Of a stretch of DNA of 41,958 nt, positions 1 through 8,284 are shown piece by piece. A program made the translations under genes and the position numbers. Position 1 is the stretch's first letter; every line of letters starts with the position of its first letter. The notes under the pieces are model-generated. The model did no database searches, was not told where the DNA came from, and saw only the letters and a list, made by a program, of their open reading frames with translations. The DNA comes from Bacteroidales bacterium (GTDB lineage: Bacteria; Bacteroidota; Bacteroidia; Bacteroidales; UBA932). The stretch covers positions 1-41,958 of the forward strand of contig JAFYLU010000119.1 in NCBI GenBank assembly GCA_017550025.1, in the 5' to 3' direction.

Positions 1-536
1 GTTCGCAGAGGAAATTGTTATATTATCATATCACCGCTATCACCGATAGTGGGGTATCCTCACGCACTTATGAGAAGTCATGATGCCACCGGAGGTGCAC
101 AGATAGTATGTAATCTTGATTTATAGAGGAAATATAAGAATTTTAATTTACGATGCAGGTGAAGTCGGTAAATATATAAGGAAGATTGATTTTTCTCTAT
201 AATTTTGATGTTTTCACGATAGTTGCTATTTTTGCTGAAGCAGGTTCACTCCGCTCCCCGTCAGACTGTCCACGGCTTCCCGCATCTGCTCTTACTGACA
301 AGATCAATGGTCGTGAGAAGTTCATGAAAAGTATTGAGCATTCATACTACCATCCGAAGGATTAACTCTTTACGATGGTTACTTTCATAAAGACAATCGA
401 TGTCACAGGACTTGTAAGGATCAGTGAGAGAAGGGGTAAGTTCATGCGATATGCTGTCCATGAGGATCTGTCAGGACAGAGACCTGTCGGAATGCGGATT
501 TGCTTAAGCTATTTGTAATGATCTAAATTTCAAGAT
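1..536. other. Gene-poor left edge with degenerate coding traces
   Basis: No convincing intact gene is visible. The first 126 bases are open in frame 1 from the window edge to a TAG, but the 41 residues resemble nothing I know, and this could be the tail of a gene outside the window or chance. A Fic-family C-terminal remnant lies at 282-365 and is listed separately. A short open frame at 375-518 (47 codons) starts with ATG but has no recognisable family, and I do not call it a gene. Stop-rich AT-rich sequence fills 127-280. The mixture of gene fragments suggests an eroding accessory locus. Confidence 0.5.
282..365 (+). pseudogene. Remnant of a Fic-family gene (C-terminus only)
   Basis: The frame reads TDKINGREKFMKSIEHSYY followed by HPKD and TAA. 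It matches the extreme C-terminus of the intact Fic protein at 8285-9160, which reads TDKINDRETLMKGIDYSYY near its end. The frame stays open for some codons upstream but loses similarity, and the catalytic HPFxxGNGR motif is absent, so only a 3' scar remains. I infer that a second Fic gene once stood here and was largely deleted. It is not simply a copy of the downstream gene, because many codons and residues differ. Confidence 0.6.
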
Positions 537-2441
537 ATGAAACTGCCCGAAAACATGTCGAAAATTGTCGGCAAGACCTATAAAGGCCAGAAGGATGACG
601 AGGGACGCCCCCACGGACATGGCATCATGGAATATCTGACCAGTGGTGAAAAGAAATACAAGTACGAGGGACATTTCGAGCACGGAGTGCGTTCCGGTTA
701 TGGGGTGTGGCATGAGACAATCCAGCTGATCCGCGAATATGAGCCATGGGAGTGGGCGCAGATGGGAGATTATGACAGCGCAGGCAGATTGATTCATCCG
801 AACACGAAACCCGGTCCTCGCAAGGAGGTCGTCAGCTGTTGGGATGAGAAGTTCAGAGGATGGTGGAGGAACGACGATGCTGCCCATAGCCTCAAACACA
901 AAAAATACGCCGAATGGCAGTCCGGCAGACTTGATGATGAAAAGGTTCTGGCTGATCTGATTGATTTCAAAGCGGTCAGAATGCTTCCGCAATCGATAGC
1001 CTACAAGCTCATGGTCAGTGACAATCCGTATGAAAGATATGCATACGGATTACGGCTTTGGTCGTGCCGAAAAGATCCGGAATCATTAAAGACAGCCTTC
1101 AGGATTTTTGAGGAGTCAGCAGACAGAGGTATTGCTGATGCCCTGCAGATGATGTCCAGAATGTACTATCTTGGAGAGGCATATGATGAAGAGACCGGAA
1201 AGTTTGTGATGGATCGTAAACTTTCCCAAAGACTGACAGTTCAGGCAATTGAGAAAGGCAGTATTCTTGCCAAGCTCAGGCGTAACAAAAACCTGTTCTT
1301 TGGCACAACAGAAGTTTCGGCGGATAGGGATTCGGCCATTGCTGAGGCAGAACGCGAATCGTCTGCAATCTTCAGCGAATCGATTCTTTGGACCGAGCAG
1401 TTAGGATGGTTCTATGAAATCGAAGATGAGAGGGAGAAAGCCATCAAGGCATACGAGAAGTGCATCATCAATGGATATTATGCTCCGGTCTACGACCTTG
1501 CTCTGATGTATCTGGAAGACGGAGATGAGGCTTACTATAAGACATTGATGAAATTGGGTATGGACCTGGGAGTGCCGGACTGCCGGATTCTGGGAATGGA
1601 GAATGAGTACAGATGGGACTCTCTCAGCGGTGACGAAAGGCTTGACATATACCGCCAGTTAAACAGAAATCTGCCGGAAGGCATTGACCATGGCAGCGGC
1701 GTATGTGCATATACATTAGCAGATGCTTTATTGAACGGTAAGTTTGGATATGATATAAATCTGGATTGGGGTAAGGAATATGCAGACCTTGCATTGACCT
1801 ATGGTTTCAGTTCGGGAGCTTCTCTGGTTATTGATGCAGCAGAGACCCTTCAGGATCCTGAATTCATATCGGATGAAGATCTTCTCAAACTGAGGTATGA
1901 TGCATTGCGTTATGGTAATGAAGATCAATTGGACTATGTAATCAGTAATAAGGAAACTTATATTGAAATGGGCTACGGTGACCAGATTGAAAAGGTCTGG
2001 ATGCCTTTGTGGAAGAAGAATCATCCTGTGGCAAAGACCCAGGTCTCCCCTTCCGTCATCATAATCCAGCCTTCAGGAGTTGCCTCCGTAGTCGAAGCAG
2101 ATGTATTCTGCATGTCCTATCGTGAGATGAGCCAGCTTATCGATGCGGAAGGACTTGATGCCGTCCATTTCTCGGAACCATTGAATCAGATTACCAAGTC
2201 ATGCAAGTTCAAAGGTTATCAGTTGGCTATGTATGCTGACAGAAATGGGTATGCAAAAGACTTGGCGGACAACGCAATCGGCACTATCCTTTACGGACGC
2301 GGGGCAGAAATACGAGGTGCCGTAATCATTGTCCTTGAAGACGACAAGTACGACACTCATTCGTTCCATTTCAAGGAAGATCTTGACAATGTATTAGATG
2401 CAATATCAGATCTGACTGGTGGTCTTGTCCGTCGCAACTGA
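537..2441 (+). CDS. MORN-repeat / Sel1-like repeat protein, function unknown
   Basis: A 634-residue protein with no signal peptide, so probably cytoplasmic. Residues 15-60 hold two MORN-like units: a Y-x-G ... HGHGIMEY segment, then YEGHFEHG ... GYGVW. Residues about 165-350 are helical with Sel1/TPR-like patterns, including FRIFEESADRGIADALQM and an AYEKCIINGYYAPVYDLALM segment. The last 110 residues form a separate alpha/beta-looking domain I cannot name. MORN and Sel1 repeats usually mediate protein contacts, so no enzymatic role is claimed. The start at 537 is the first ATG of the frame; an alternative is the ATG at 555. A near-consensus -7 element (TAAATTTC, 524-531) sits close upstream and would favour the later start. 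It is convergent with the minus-strand operon ending at 2529. Confidence 0.75.
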   Translation: MKLPENMSKIVGKTYKGQKDDEGRPHGHGIMEYLTSGEKKYKYEGHFEHGVRSGYGVWHETIQLIREYEPWEWAQMGDYDSAGRLIHPNTKPGPRKEVVSCWDEKFRGWWRNDDAAHSLKHKKYAEWQSGRLDDEKVLADLIDFKAVRMLPQSIAYKLMVSDNPYERYAYGLRLWSCRKDPESLKTAFRIFEESADRGIADALQMMSRMYYLGEAYDEETGKFVMDRKLSQRLTVQAIEKGSILAKLRRNKNLFFGTTEVSADRDSAIAEAERESSAIFSESILWTEQLGWFYEIEDEREKAIKAYEKCIINGYYAPVYDLALMYLEDGDEAYYKTLMKLGMDLGVPDCRILGMENEYRWDSLSGDERLDIYRQLNRNLPEGIDHGSGVCAYTLADALLNGKFGYDINLDWGKEYADLALTYGFSSGASLVIDAAETLQDPEFISDEDLLKLRYDALRYGNEDQLDYVISNKETYIEMGYGDQIEKVWMPLWKKNHPVAKTQVSPSVIIIQPSGVASVVEADVFCMSYREMSQLIDAEGLDAVHFSEPLNQITKSCKFKGYQLAMYADRNGYAKDLADNAIGTILYGRGAEIRGAVIIVLEDDKYDTHSFHFKEDLDNVLDAISDLTGGLVRRN

Positions 2442-2528
2442 ATACATTCTACGCCCACGGATAATATCTGCCATCGTCATCTGTCTGCGTCTCAACATTA
2501 TCGGACTTCATGATCTTCTGACATAATC

Positions 2529-2900
2529 TTACCTTTTTTCAAAAGTCAGAGTGAAGGAATATGAGTATCTGCCGAACCAGAAAGTTTCGCGATGTTCAGG
2601 CTCTGCATATGAAATCTTGAATTGCGAACTGTATGAGGAATATTGGAACGAAGTTTCAAGTACGAATCCGTCTTTGTGGACTTCAAGAACCTTGAAATTG
2701 AAGTCGGGGAAAATCAGTGTTTCGATACCATACTGCTTCCATTCTTCTTTTCTGGGAGAGAACAGGCTGACGCCTTCCTTCAGGTTAACACCCTTCAAGT
2801 CGCACTCGAAGTGGTCTTCAAGGTCAATATCTTCTCCTGTCACCTCATTCTCTGATGATGCGCATGTCTTGAGGACAAATTTGTAATTATCAAAACTCAT
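2529..2900 (-). CDS. Small hypothetical protein, last gene of the NPCBM operon
   Basis: A 123-residue acidic protein without signal peptide or membrane segment. It alternates short beta-like stretches (YKFVLKT, FNFKVLEV, GFVLETSF, FKISYAEP, YSFTLTFEK), suggesting a small all-beta or alpha/beta fold. I do not recognise the family. It starts 29 nt after the stop of the DUF1963-type gene and is the last of four co-oriented, tightly spaced genes. It faces the MORN/Sel1 gene, with 87 nt between the two stop codons and no obvious strong terminator. Size and context would fit an immunity or accessory subunit, but that is only inference. Confidence 0.65.
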   Translation of the reverse strand: MSFDNYKFVLKTCASSENEVTGEDIDLEDHFECDLKGVNLKEGVSLFSPRKEEWKQYGIETLIFPDFNFKVLEVHKDGFVLETSFQYSSYSSQFKISYAEPEHRETFWFGRYSYSFTLTFEKR

Positions 2901-2929
2901 AAGCCGGAATGTTTAAGTTTCTATTGTGT

Positions 2930-3538
2930 TTATGATGAATGTAAACAGAAGGATACATTTGAAAAATCGTCATTCGAGCGCTCGGTCGGGATCATGAAGT
3001 TCACGGTGCCGCAGTCGAAAAAACGAAGTCCCCATCTTTCCTCCTCATCCAGCTGAAGCAGCGACATCATCCCTTCGTTTTCATTCTCATAGCCTTCTGT
3101 CATGACAGGCATGCCCAGAAGTTTGAAGCCATAATCAGTCTCGGATGTGGCCTCGATAGTAATCTCTTCTGCGGGAAGAACAGCTGGCTCACCATCTTCC
3201 CGGTAATATTCATGGGTAATCAGATTATCGGAATCTTCGGTGTAGAGAACCTTGAATGTATCAGGTTTCCACTCCCCTGACCCACCGCATGGGGCATCCA
3301 TATCTCCAAGGAAATAATCCAGGTCTGCAAAGAACCAGAGCATTCCTTTGTGTGGCAGTCTGTTATCAGAATCAAGTTCAGATATATCTTCAAGGCAGAT
3401 CTGACAGATGAATGTCAGCAAGTCGCCATCTTCATTGCAAGGCCACTCGAATGACTCAAGAAGATCCGGAAATCCCCACCAATGACTCTTGCCGGAGAGG
3501 TCCCGATCAGAAGGTAATATGTTTAGTTTTATTGCCAT
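2930..3538 (-). CDS. DUF1963 / YwqG-like family protein
   Basis: A 202-residue cytoplasmic protein. The pattern SHWWGFPDLLESFEWPC, followed by LLTFICQICLEDI and GMLWFFADLDYF, matches the DUF1963 (YwqG) family, which typically has a P-x(n)-WP segment, an F-x-x-QI-x-L-x-x-l strand and a G-x-L-x-FF strand. The biochemical role of the family is not established. I chose the ATG at 3538 because it lies 2 nt after the TGA of the upstream gene. A longer frame to 3628 is open, but would overlap that gene by about 90 nt and adds a sequence with no family similarity. Translational coupling to the upstream gene is likely. Confidence 0.75.
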   Translation of the reverse strand: MAIKLNILPSDRDLSGKSHWWGFPDLLESFEWPCNEDGDLLTFICQICLEDISELDSDNRLPHKGMLWFFADLDYFLGDMDAPCGGSGEWKPDTFKVLYTEDSDNLITHEYYREDGEPAVLPAEEITIEATSETDYGFKLLGMPVMTEGYENENEGMMSLLQLDEEERWGLRFFDCGTVNFMIPTERSNDDFSNVSFCLHSS

Positions 3539-3540
3539 AA

Positions 3541-4485
3541 TCAGTCGAAAAGAACTCTTGGATTCATTGCCGACGGGTTTCTCCATTCGATCCCCCTGCG
3601 GGCGAGAGCGGCTCTCTTTGCACTCCAATAGCTGTGGCAGAATCCCATACAGCGAGGATCGTCCTTCAACTGCTCGGCCACTTCATTTTCCACCTCGTAG
3701 ATGACCTCCTCCCATTCCGGAGTCGCCTGCACGGGATCCACTTTGAGCATTCCTCCCAATCCGCTCCAACATTGAATGGCATGCTCCCAATGCGGATCAC
3801 GGACAATCATGGCCAAGCTGTATATCCACTTGTCGACCTGTCTGAAATAATTCCTGTCGAAATGTTCCTGAAGGTAGTCATCGAAATCTGATGGACATTC
3901 AAAGTCACGGTACAGCCTGTATAACTCGCACAGCGATTGGAAAAGGCGTGGGGTCTCTCTTTTGTCAACATATTCATTTTCCAGCATACACGCAATCCAG
4001 TGGGCCTTATAGACAGGATTGATATTCTCCGATCGGAACGGCGCAACATCCTTCAATTCGTGGATGAATTCACGCACCAGCGGAATATTCATCCAAATAT
4101 TTCCATCCTCATTATTCCTGTTCATCTGGTCGATCAGTTCAGCCGCATATTCATCAGACCACTCGCAGGCCATATCCCGGTCTTTGCTGAAGAAGAATAC
4201 GTTTCGCGCCTGCTTGGAAATCCTTTCATTCGAGGTATCAAACTCTGGTGTGCCGAGCACCTGCCAATGACGATTGATTCTGAATGTGCGATCTCTATAG
4301 TCAAAGGCCATCTCATCTTCATCGATTGATTCAACAGTCAATTCTCTGCCAAACACAATAAAAGTATGTCCCGGCACTAAAGAATCAGTATCAATATGTT
4401 CCCATGACTTGATCCTGTTGCCGACTCCCATATCCATCGAGGTCTCGATCCTGATAATATTGAAGTGCTGTTTCATCATACTCAT
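3541..4485 (-). CDS. Conserved-looking hypothetical protein (314 aa)
   Basis: A soluble 314-residue protein with no signal peptide or membrane segment. The N-terminal 90 residues contain several short beta strands (HTFIVFGRELTVESI, MAFDYRDRTFRI). The middle is helical and rich in W, Y and acidic residues. The C-terminus is striking: CMGFCHSYWSAKRAALARRG, followed closely by an EWRNPSAMNP segment. This tail looks like a conserved motif of a Bacteroidetes hypothetical family, but I cannot assign a function. It begins 15 nt downstream of the NPCBM gene and ends 2 nt before the DUF1963 gene, so it belongs to the same operon. ATGs at residues 3 and 4 are alternative starts. Confidence 0.7.
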   Translation of the reverse strand: MSMMKQHFNIIRIETSMDMGVGNRIKSWEHIDTDSLVPGHTFIVFGRELTVESIDEDEMAFDYRDRTFRINRHWQVLGTPEFDTSNERISKQARNVFFFSKDRDMACEWSDEYAAELIDQMNRNNEDGNIWMNIPLVREFIHELKDVAPFRSENINPVYKAHWIACMLENEYVDKRETPRLFQSLCELYRLYRDFECPSDFDDYLQEHFDRNYFRQVDKWIYSLAMIVRDPHWEHAIQCWSGLGGMLKVDPVQATPEWEEVIYEVENEVAEQLKDDPRCMGFCHSYWSAKRAALARRGIEWRNPSAMNPRVLFD

Positions 4486-4500
4486 TGAAAATAAGATGTA

Positions 4501-7347
4501 TTATTCAGAGAAGTTACGCACCTTCGCTGTTTCTCCAGGAGGAGGAGTTTCACCCGGCAGAAGAGGTGCAAAAACAGTCCTTTCTGTCGTTACGCGACCA
4601 TCTATATCCACTGCAGAATTCAATAGAGTTATCAGGTAGGATTCATTTTCTCGCGCACATCTGTACATGTCATTAATAACCTTTCTCAATTCGAGAAGCA
4701 TTTTGTTTGCCGTTTTCATGACCTTGCCAAAAGAAATGGCTCCGAAACCCAATTCGACCAGACCGACGTTTGCTGCCGGAAGTTGCAGCAAGAGGTCTGC
4801 CACATCCTCCCTCATTGATTCAAGCTTATCGAAATCATATTTGTATTGACCGAGCGTATACGGGATCCTCCAGCCATCCGAACCGCTTGCCACGTCCTCT
4901 CCTTTAGTGAACAGCTTCACGGCCTTGCATATCTGACCAGCCTCTGTTTCAAGATAGTAGGTATATACATTATAATCCGGAGCCCTTTTCGTAAGGGCCT
5001 CCTGTACCGCTTCATACAGATCAGTGAAATCCCAGATGAAGTCATCTATGACCTTCACACCTGTTTTTCCCGGATGCTCCCATCCTTCAGGAACTGTAAG
5101 GTCTGTCCAGACCGGCTCAGTAACGACAGTAAGGGCAGGGCGCATATCTTCCGGAACAACAAGTTCAGTCTTTTTCTTTGACACCTTGATGTCGTGGAAT
5201 ACGTAGGCTGCAGATGTGCCGCCGGTGTTTGAAAGCCAGAACATCAACTGCCCGCATCCTTCAATCGGCACCGTGACAGTCTGCGGCTGCATGCCTTCAA
5301 AGAGATCAAGTTCAGCCACAACATTCAGGTCTGAACCTATCAGAAGCTTCTCCTTGCGCTCACTTATGTCAGGCTGCATGGTATCCGGTCCCAGAAGTTG
5401 GGTGTCCCCTTCCTTCCTCAAGCACTCGACTGTAAATGTAACACTGTTGTACTGGCCATATGTGTTGAAAGCCGCACACGAATTCTCTGCGGCTTCTCCA
5501 CCTGCAGCCAACATGAGTAGCGGAGCTATAGGGGCCAGGGTTGCGCCTATTGTAGCACCTCCTATCGCTGCTCCCGTCGCAACAAATGAGGTACCTACCG
5601 CAGCTGCACCTATGGCACCGGCACCTACTGCATCAGAGCCGGAAAGCACGCCAAAGTCAAGTGAGAAATGGGTACTGGTCTGCAGGACGAAACCTTTGTA
5701 GATTCTGCTGCCGTCATATCTGGTAAAATAATTCTTCATAGACTTTCCGTCTACGAATACGCCCGACGAGGCCTGGCTCACATAATGGATATAAGGTGCT
5801 CCAAGATCGATCAGGTCGATCTCATCAGGACATTCCGGCACAGGATGCACAAACAGGTCATTCTCCACAGGCTCTCCGCGATATACCACAAGGTCGGCAA
5901 CTCCGAATGCAGCAGCATCCATCGAACTCTGTCCGCCGCTTTCGAATTTCAATTTCCTGCATTTATTGATAGGGAGAACGAACTTCTGATTAGGATAAGT
6001 TGCGTGGAGAGGAGCTTCAAGTATAAGTTCATCGTCAGCGTAAACACGCAGGACATCGTTGTTCATGACCCAACTCTTGCTTACATATCCGGCAGTGAAA
6101 CTCACATAATCGAATTCATTTCCAAGATCGAATATGGCATGAGAGCGAAGGTCGCTGTTTAAGAAACTCGCAGTCATATAGAGAATGAAGCCCTCATTGA
6201 ACTTCGTGCCGCCCATTGAGAAGGTCACATAATCTGAAATTCCTTCATACAATTGGTATTCCACCTTGCTTCGAAGAGAATATGGCGGTATATTAGTGAT
6301 GAGCTTGCACACATCAGGAAGTTCTTTCAGGCGAGGATCGGGTGCATCGACCGTAACAGCAACATCAGTATCAGCATCCGGTGTATTCCCTTTCGGATAT
6401 ACCCAAGCATCGACAATGGCAGCATCCAGACTGCCGCTTGCCTGTTCGCTTTCAAAAGTCAGTCTGTTGACTCCTTTGACATCAAGCGTCACCTGCTGTG
6501 CAATACTTTCCTCATTGATTTCATATTCATAGAGTATCTTGCCATCACCCAATACAGTAACCCATCCCCTTGAGGTATCATTTCCGTCATCGGTTGCCAA
6601 TGGACCGACGACAAAGCGCAAACTCTCATATTGACCCCTGATGTTCAGGTCGGTCGAACTTTTGCCGCTTCCCGATAACTGCATCGACATTCCTAACAGC
6701 AGACCATATTCATACGTTTTGTTGCCGATCTTGATTGATTTGGTTTTTCTGTCGGGGGCCACCCAGGTGTGACGGCCGTCGCCCTGACTGTTAAACGAGG
6801 ATCCGTTCATACGATAAGGAGCAATATCCCTGAAAAGCATCCTTGTCTTCACCTCCGGGTCGTTTTTTCCGCGAAGGTCGTGCGGCGTCTGATTCTTTGT
6901 CCAAAGTGCGACCTCACAGAAGGCGGCCTCGACTTCAGGCTTTACCAGACTGAACTCAAGTTTATCAACTCCGCTTATATTCAATGTAAAATGCTGTCCC
7001 AGATCTCCATCCCGCAGCACATAGTCGAAGATTCTCCTGCCATCAGCGTGAATCTGCACGATGTTCGGGTCATTACCTCCGTGAGACTTTTCCGCTCCTA
7101 ATATAAAAGAGATGGACTCATACTTTCCTCCAAGATGGAATGTTGCATAGCCGCGATAATTATTGATCACTCCTAAAGTGAAACAATTGTTCCAGACATC
7201 ACCACCCTGAATCTCAAGCGAAGAGTATGCATTATAACGATCGCTCTCCACCGGCTGATAGGCCTTTGTAAGATATACGGGTGTCTGTGCCAGAAGTTGC
7301 ACACTCACCATCAGAAATGCTGCAATAAAGAAAAAGTACTTTTTCAT
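4501..7347 (-). CDS. Secreted protein with about four NPCBM-like modules and a glycine-zipper-like insert
   Basis: A 948-residue exported protein. The ATG at 7347 gives a clear signal peptide (MKKYFFFIAAFLMVSVQLLAQ); the open frame extends 21 nt upstream only to a TTG. Four modules resemble NPCBM/NEW2 carbohydrate-binding folds, at about residues 43-150, 180-318, 355-490 and 520-740. Recurrent features are an F-x-L-G or Y-x-S-x-x-F strand, a V-x-V-x-x-DG-K-x-L turn and a V-x-x-L-x-F-x-S strand. Module four is interrupted at about 571-618 by an Ala/Gly-rich hydrophobic stretch with GxxxG spacing. The C-terminal 200 residues are helical and unassigned. It is the first gene of a four-gene operon. 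NPCBM domains are known from glycoside hydrolases, but no catalytic domain is visible here. Binding to surface glycans is inference. Confidence 0.75.
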   Translation of the reverse strand: MKKYFFFIAAFLMVSVQLLAQTPVYLTKAYQPVESDRYNAYSSLEIQGGDVWNNCFTLGVINNYRGYATFHLGGKYESISFILGAEKSHGGNDPNIVQIHADGRRIFDYVLRDGDLGQHFTLNISGVDKLEFSLVKPEVEAAFCEVALWTKNQTPHDLRGKNDPEVKTRMLFRDIAPYRMNGSSFNSQGDGRHTWVAPDRKTKSIKIGNKTYEYGLLLGMSMQLSGSGKSSTDLNIRGQYESLRFVVGPLATDDGNDTSRGWVTVLGDGKILYEYEINEESIAQQVTLDVKGVNRLTFESEQASGSLDAAIVDAWVYPKGNTPDADTDVAVTVDAPDPRLKELPDVCKLITNIPPYSLRSKVEYQLYEGISDYVTFSMGGTKFNEGFILYMTASFLNSDLRSHAIFDLGNEFDYVSFTAGYVSKSWVMNNDVLRVYADDELILEAPLHATYPNQKFVLPINKCRKLKFESGGQSSMDAAAFGVADLVVYRGEPVENDLFVHPVPECPDEIDLIDLGAPYIHYVSQASSGVFVDGKSMKNYFTRYDGSRIYKGFVLQTSTHFSLDFGVLSGSDAVGAGAIGAAAVGTSFVATGAAIGGATIGATLAPIAPLLMLAAGGEAAENSCAAFNTYGQYNSVTFTVECLRKEGDTQLLGPDTMQPDISERKEKLLIGSDLNVVAELDLFEGMQPQTVTVPIEGCGQLMFWLSNTGGTSAAYVFHDIKVSKKKTELVVPEDMRPALTVVTEPVWTDLTVPEGWEHPGKTGVKVIDDFIWDFTDLYEAVQEALTKRAPDYNVYTYYLETEAGQICKAVKLFTKGEDVASGSDGWRIPYTLGQYKYDFDKLESMREDVADLLLQLPAANVGLVELGFGAISFGKVMKTANKMLLELRKVINDMYRCARENESYLITLLNSAVDIDGRVTTERTVFAPLLPGETPPPGETAKVRNFSE

Positions 7348-7365
7348 ACGAGTAAGTTTTGAAGC

Positions 7366-7373
7366 CAAATTTA
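7366..7373 (-). promoter_or_regulatory. -7 promoter element of the NPCBM operon
   Basis: On the minus strand this reads TAAATTTG, a perfect TAnnTTTG. A TTG-containing -33-like element lies about 20 nt further upstream (minus-strand ATTGTTGC). The predicted transcript would start about 10 nt before the ATG at 7347. Confidence 0.6.
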
Positions 7374-7852
7374 ACCTTTTTTATGAACTTTTGCAACAAT
7401 AGGGGAATTATCAGAAATGAAAAGGAAAGGATTATAAAAACTTATTGAATCACAGTAAGTTACAGAAGCTGACTTTCCTGGCTGAAAATCCAAGAAAATG
7501 CTTCACAGATTGGCGATCGAATGGACGAGCCTCAAAGGATGTAAACCTCTAGGCTTCCGTTTTGCAATGCTGAAATTTCATGGAGCGATTTCAGTATTCA
7601 CGGTACATTTGATAGAGCAGAAATCGAGTCCTCCGATTTTTACTGTGCTTACGTTGATGGTTCAGGTATATTACGGGATTTATTTTTCTGGGATTGGAGC
7701 CTTAAGAATACCCACCTCGGAGAATATCCAATCATCCGTAAGGAAAATCTCAAAGACAACAGAACCATTCAGCAGAATAAGATACTTATTTGCAGACTGG
7801 CATGCTTACGGAGTTGGAGAAAGCACTGAAGACCTGGCGCATTTTTATAGGA

Positions 7853-7898
7853 AAAGTGCTCGCGGCACCCTTGATTTCCGGGGTATCGCGAGCACTTT
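7853..7898. repeat. Strong hairpin with 12-bp stem
   Basis: AAAGTGCTCGCG at 7853-7864 pairs perfectly with CGCGAGCACTTT at 7887-7898. The stem is extended by ACCC (7867-7870) with GGGT (7881-7884) after a 2-nt mismatch. A T-run follows about 7 nt later, so it could terminate transcription on +, although no confident gene precedes it. Confidence 0.6.
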
Positions 7899-7921
7899 CG
7901 CTATGTTTTTGCACTCGATGT

Positions 7922-7941
7922 CCGATCAAGTCGGGCATGAC
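7922..7941. repeat. Dispersed 20-mer repeat, copy 1
   Basis: CCGATCAAGTCGGGCATGAC occurs here and identically at 12477-12496. It contains the small inverted repeat CCGA-TCAAG-TCGG. A non-coding dispersed intergenic repeat is the simplest reading. Confidence 0.6.
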
Positions 7942-7979
7942 GTAGGTTCATGTCAGATTACCTCTCCAGAGGGAATCTG

Positions 7980-8192
7980 AATTGATAATCAATTACTTAA
8001 ATGAGACTCTGTATAAATTCGGTATAAAAATTTGGTTGCTAGCGGATATGAATAACTAATGTTTCTTACCATCTGTCATGCCTGTCACAAATAGGTAGGA
8101 AACTATCGGCAAATAACGGATAAAAAAGTCCTCGGAAAGAAACAGACCACAATTGGCAAACGATCTCATCGCATTCTCGTTACAATCCCCTA
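7980..8192 (+). repeat. Duplicated leader element, copy A (before Fic gene)
   Basis: Direct repeat of the element at 10352-10695. The segment 7981-8120 matches 10353-10490 with about 7 substitutions and one 2-nt gap (roughly 94 percent by hand alignment). The segment 8132-8192 matches 10635-10695 with about 9 differences in 61. It starts with the palindrome AATTGAT-A-ATCAATT (7980-7994). It contains an inverted repeat, GTTTCTTACC (8061-8070) with GGTAGGAAAC (8094-8103), pairing with one G-U. The element ends about 90 bp before the Fic start codon. Confidence 0.75.
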
Positions 8193-8255
8193 CTCAAGCC
8201 TCAATTATCAAGTATATATTTAGAATTAATGAAAGTAACATATTGCTATATTTAT

Positions 8256-8263
8256 TATCTTTG
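8256..8263 (+). promoter_or_regulatory. -7 promoter element of the Fic gene
   Basis: TATCTTTG matches TAnnTTTG exactly and lies 22 nt before the ATG at 8285. It supports starting the protein at 8285 rather than at the upstream in-frame TTG at 8153. Confidence 0.65.
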
Positions 8264-8284
8264 TATGTTATACAATTTAAATGC

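Larger units (their letters stand above)
7374..8284. other. 910-bp intergenic region between two accessory loci
   Basis: One frame (7498-7980, +) is open for 160 codons, but the translation has no recognisable family, and other frames show equally long gene-like stretches with stops. I therefore treat 7380-7850 as non-coding or decayed. Structured elements follow in order: a long hairpin at 7853-7898, a dispersed 20-mer at 7922-7941, a 15-bp palindrome at 7980-7994, the first copy of the duplicated leader up to 8192, and the Fic promoter at 8256-8263. These are listed separately. Confidence 0.55.

Noticed and set aside
375-518. A 47-codon frame before the MORN/Sel1 gene
   Set aside because: It has an ATG, but no recognisable family, no clear promoter and it lies in a degenerate region, so it is mentioned only within the left-edge entry.
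3539-3628. Thirty-residue N-terminal extension of the DUF1963 protein
   Set aside because: It overlaps the upstream gene and shows no family similarity. The ATG at 3538 follows the upstream stop by 2 nt and fits the family.
7498-7980. A 160-codon + strand frame
   Set aside because: It runs through a long hairpin and the dispersed repeat, and the translation has no recognisable domain. Other frames look no worse, so decayed or non-coding sequence is more likely.
8153-8284. N-terminal extension of the Fic protein from a TTG
   Set aside because: The extension would run through the duplicated leader and the promoter element at 8256-8263. The Bro-N-like domain starts at the ATG at 8285.
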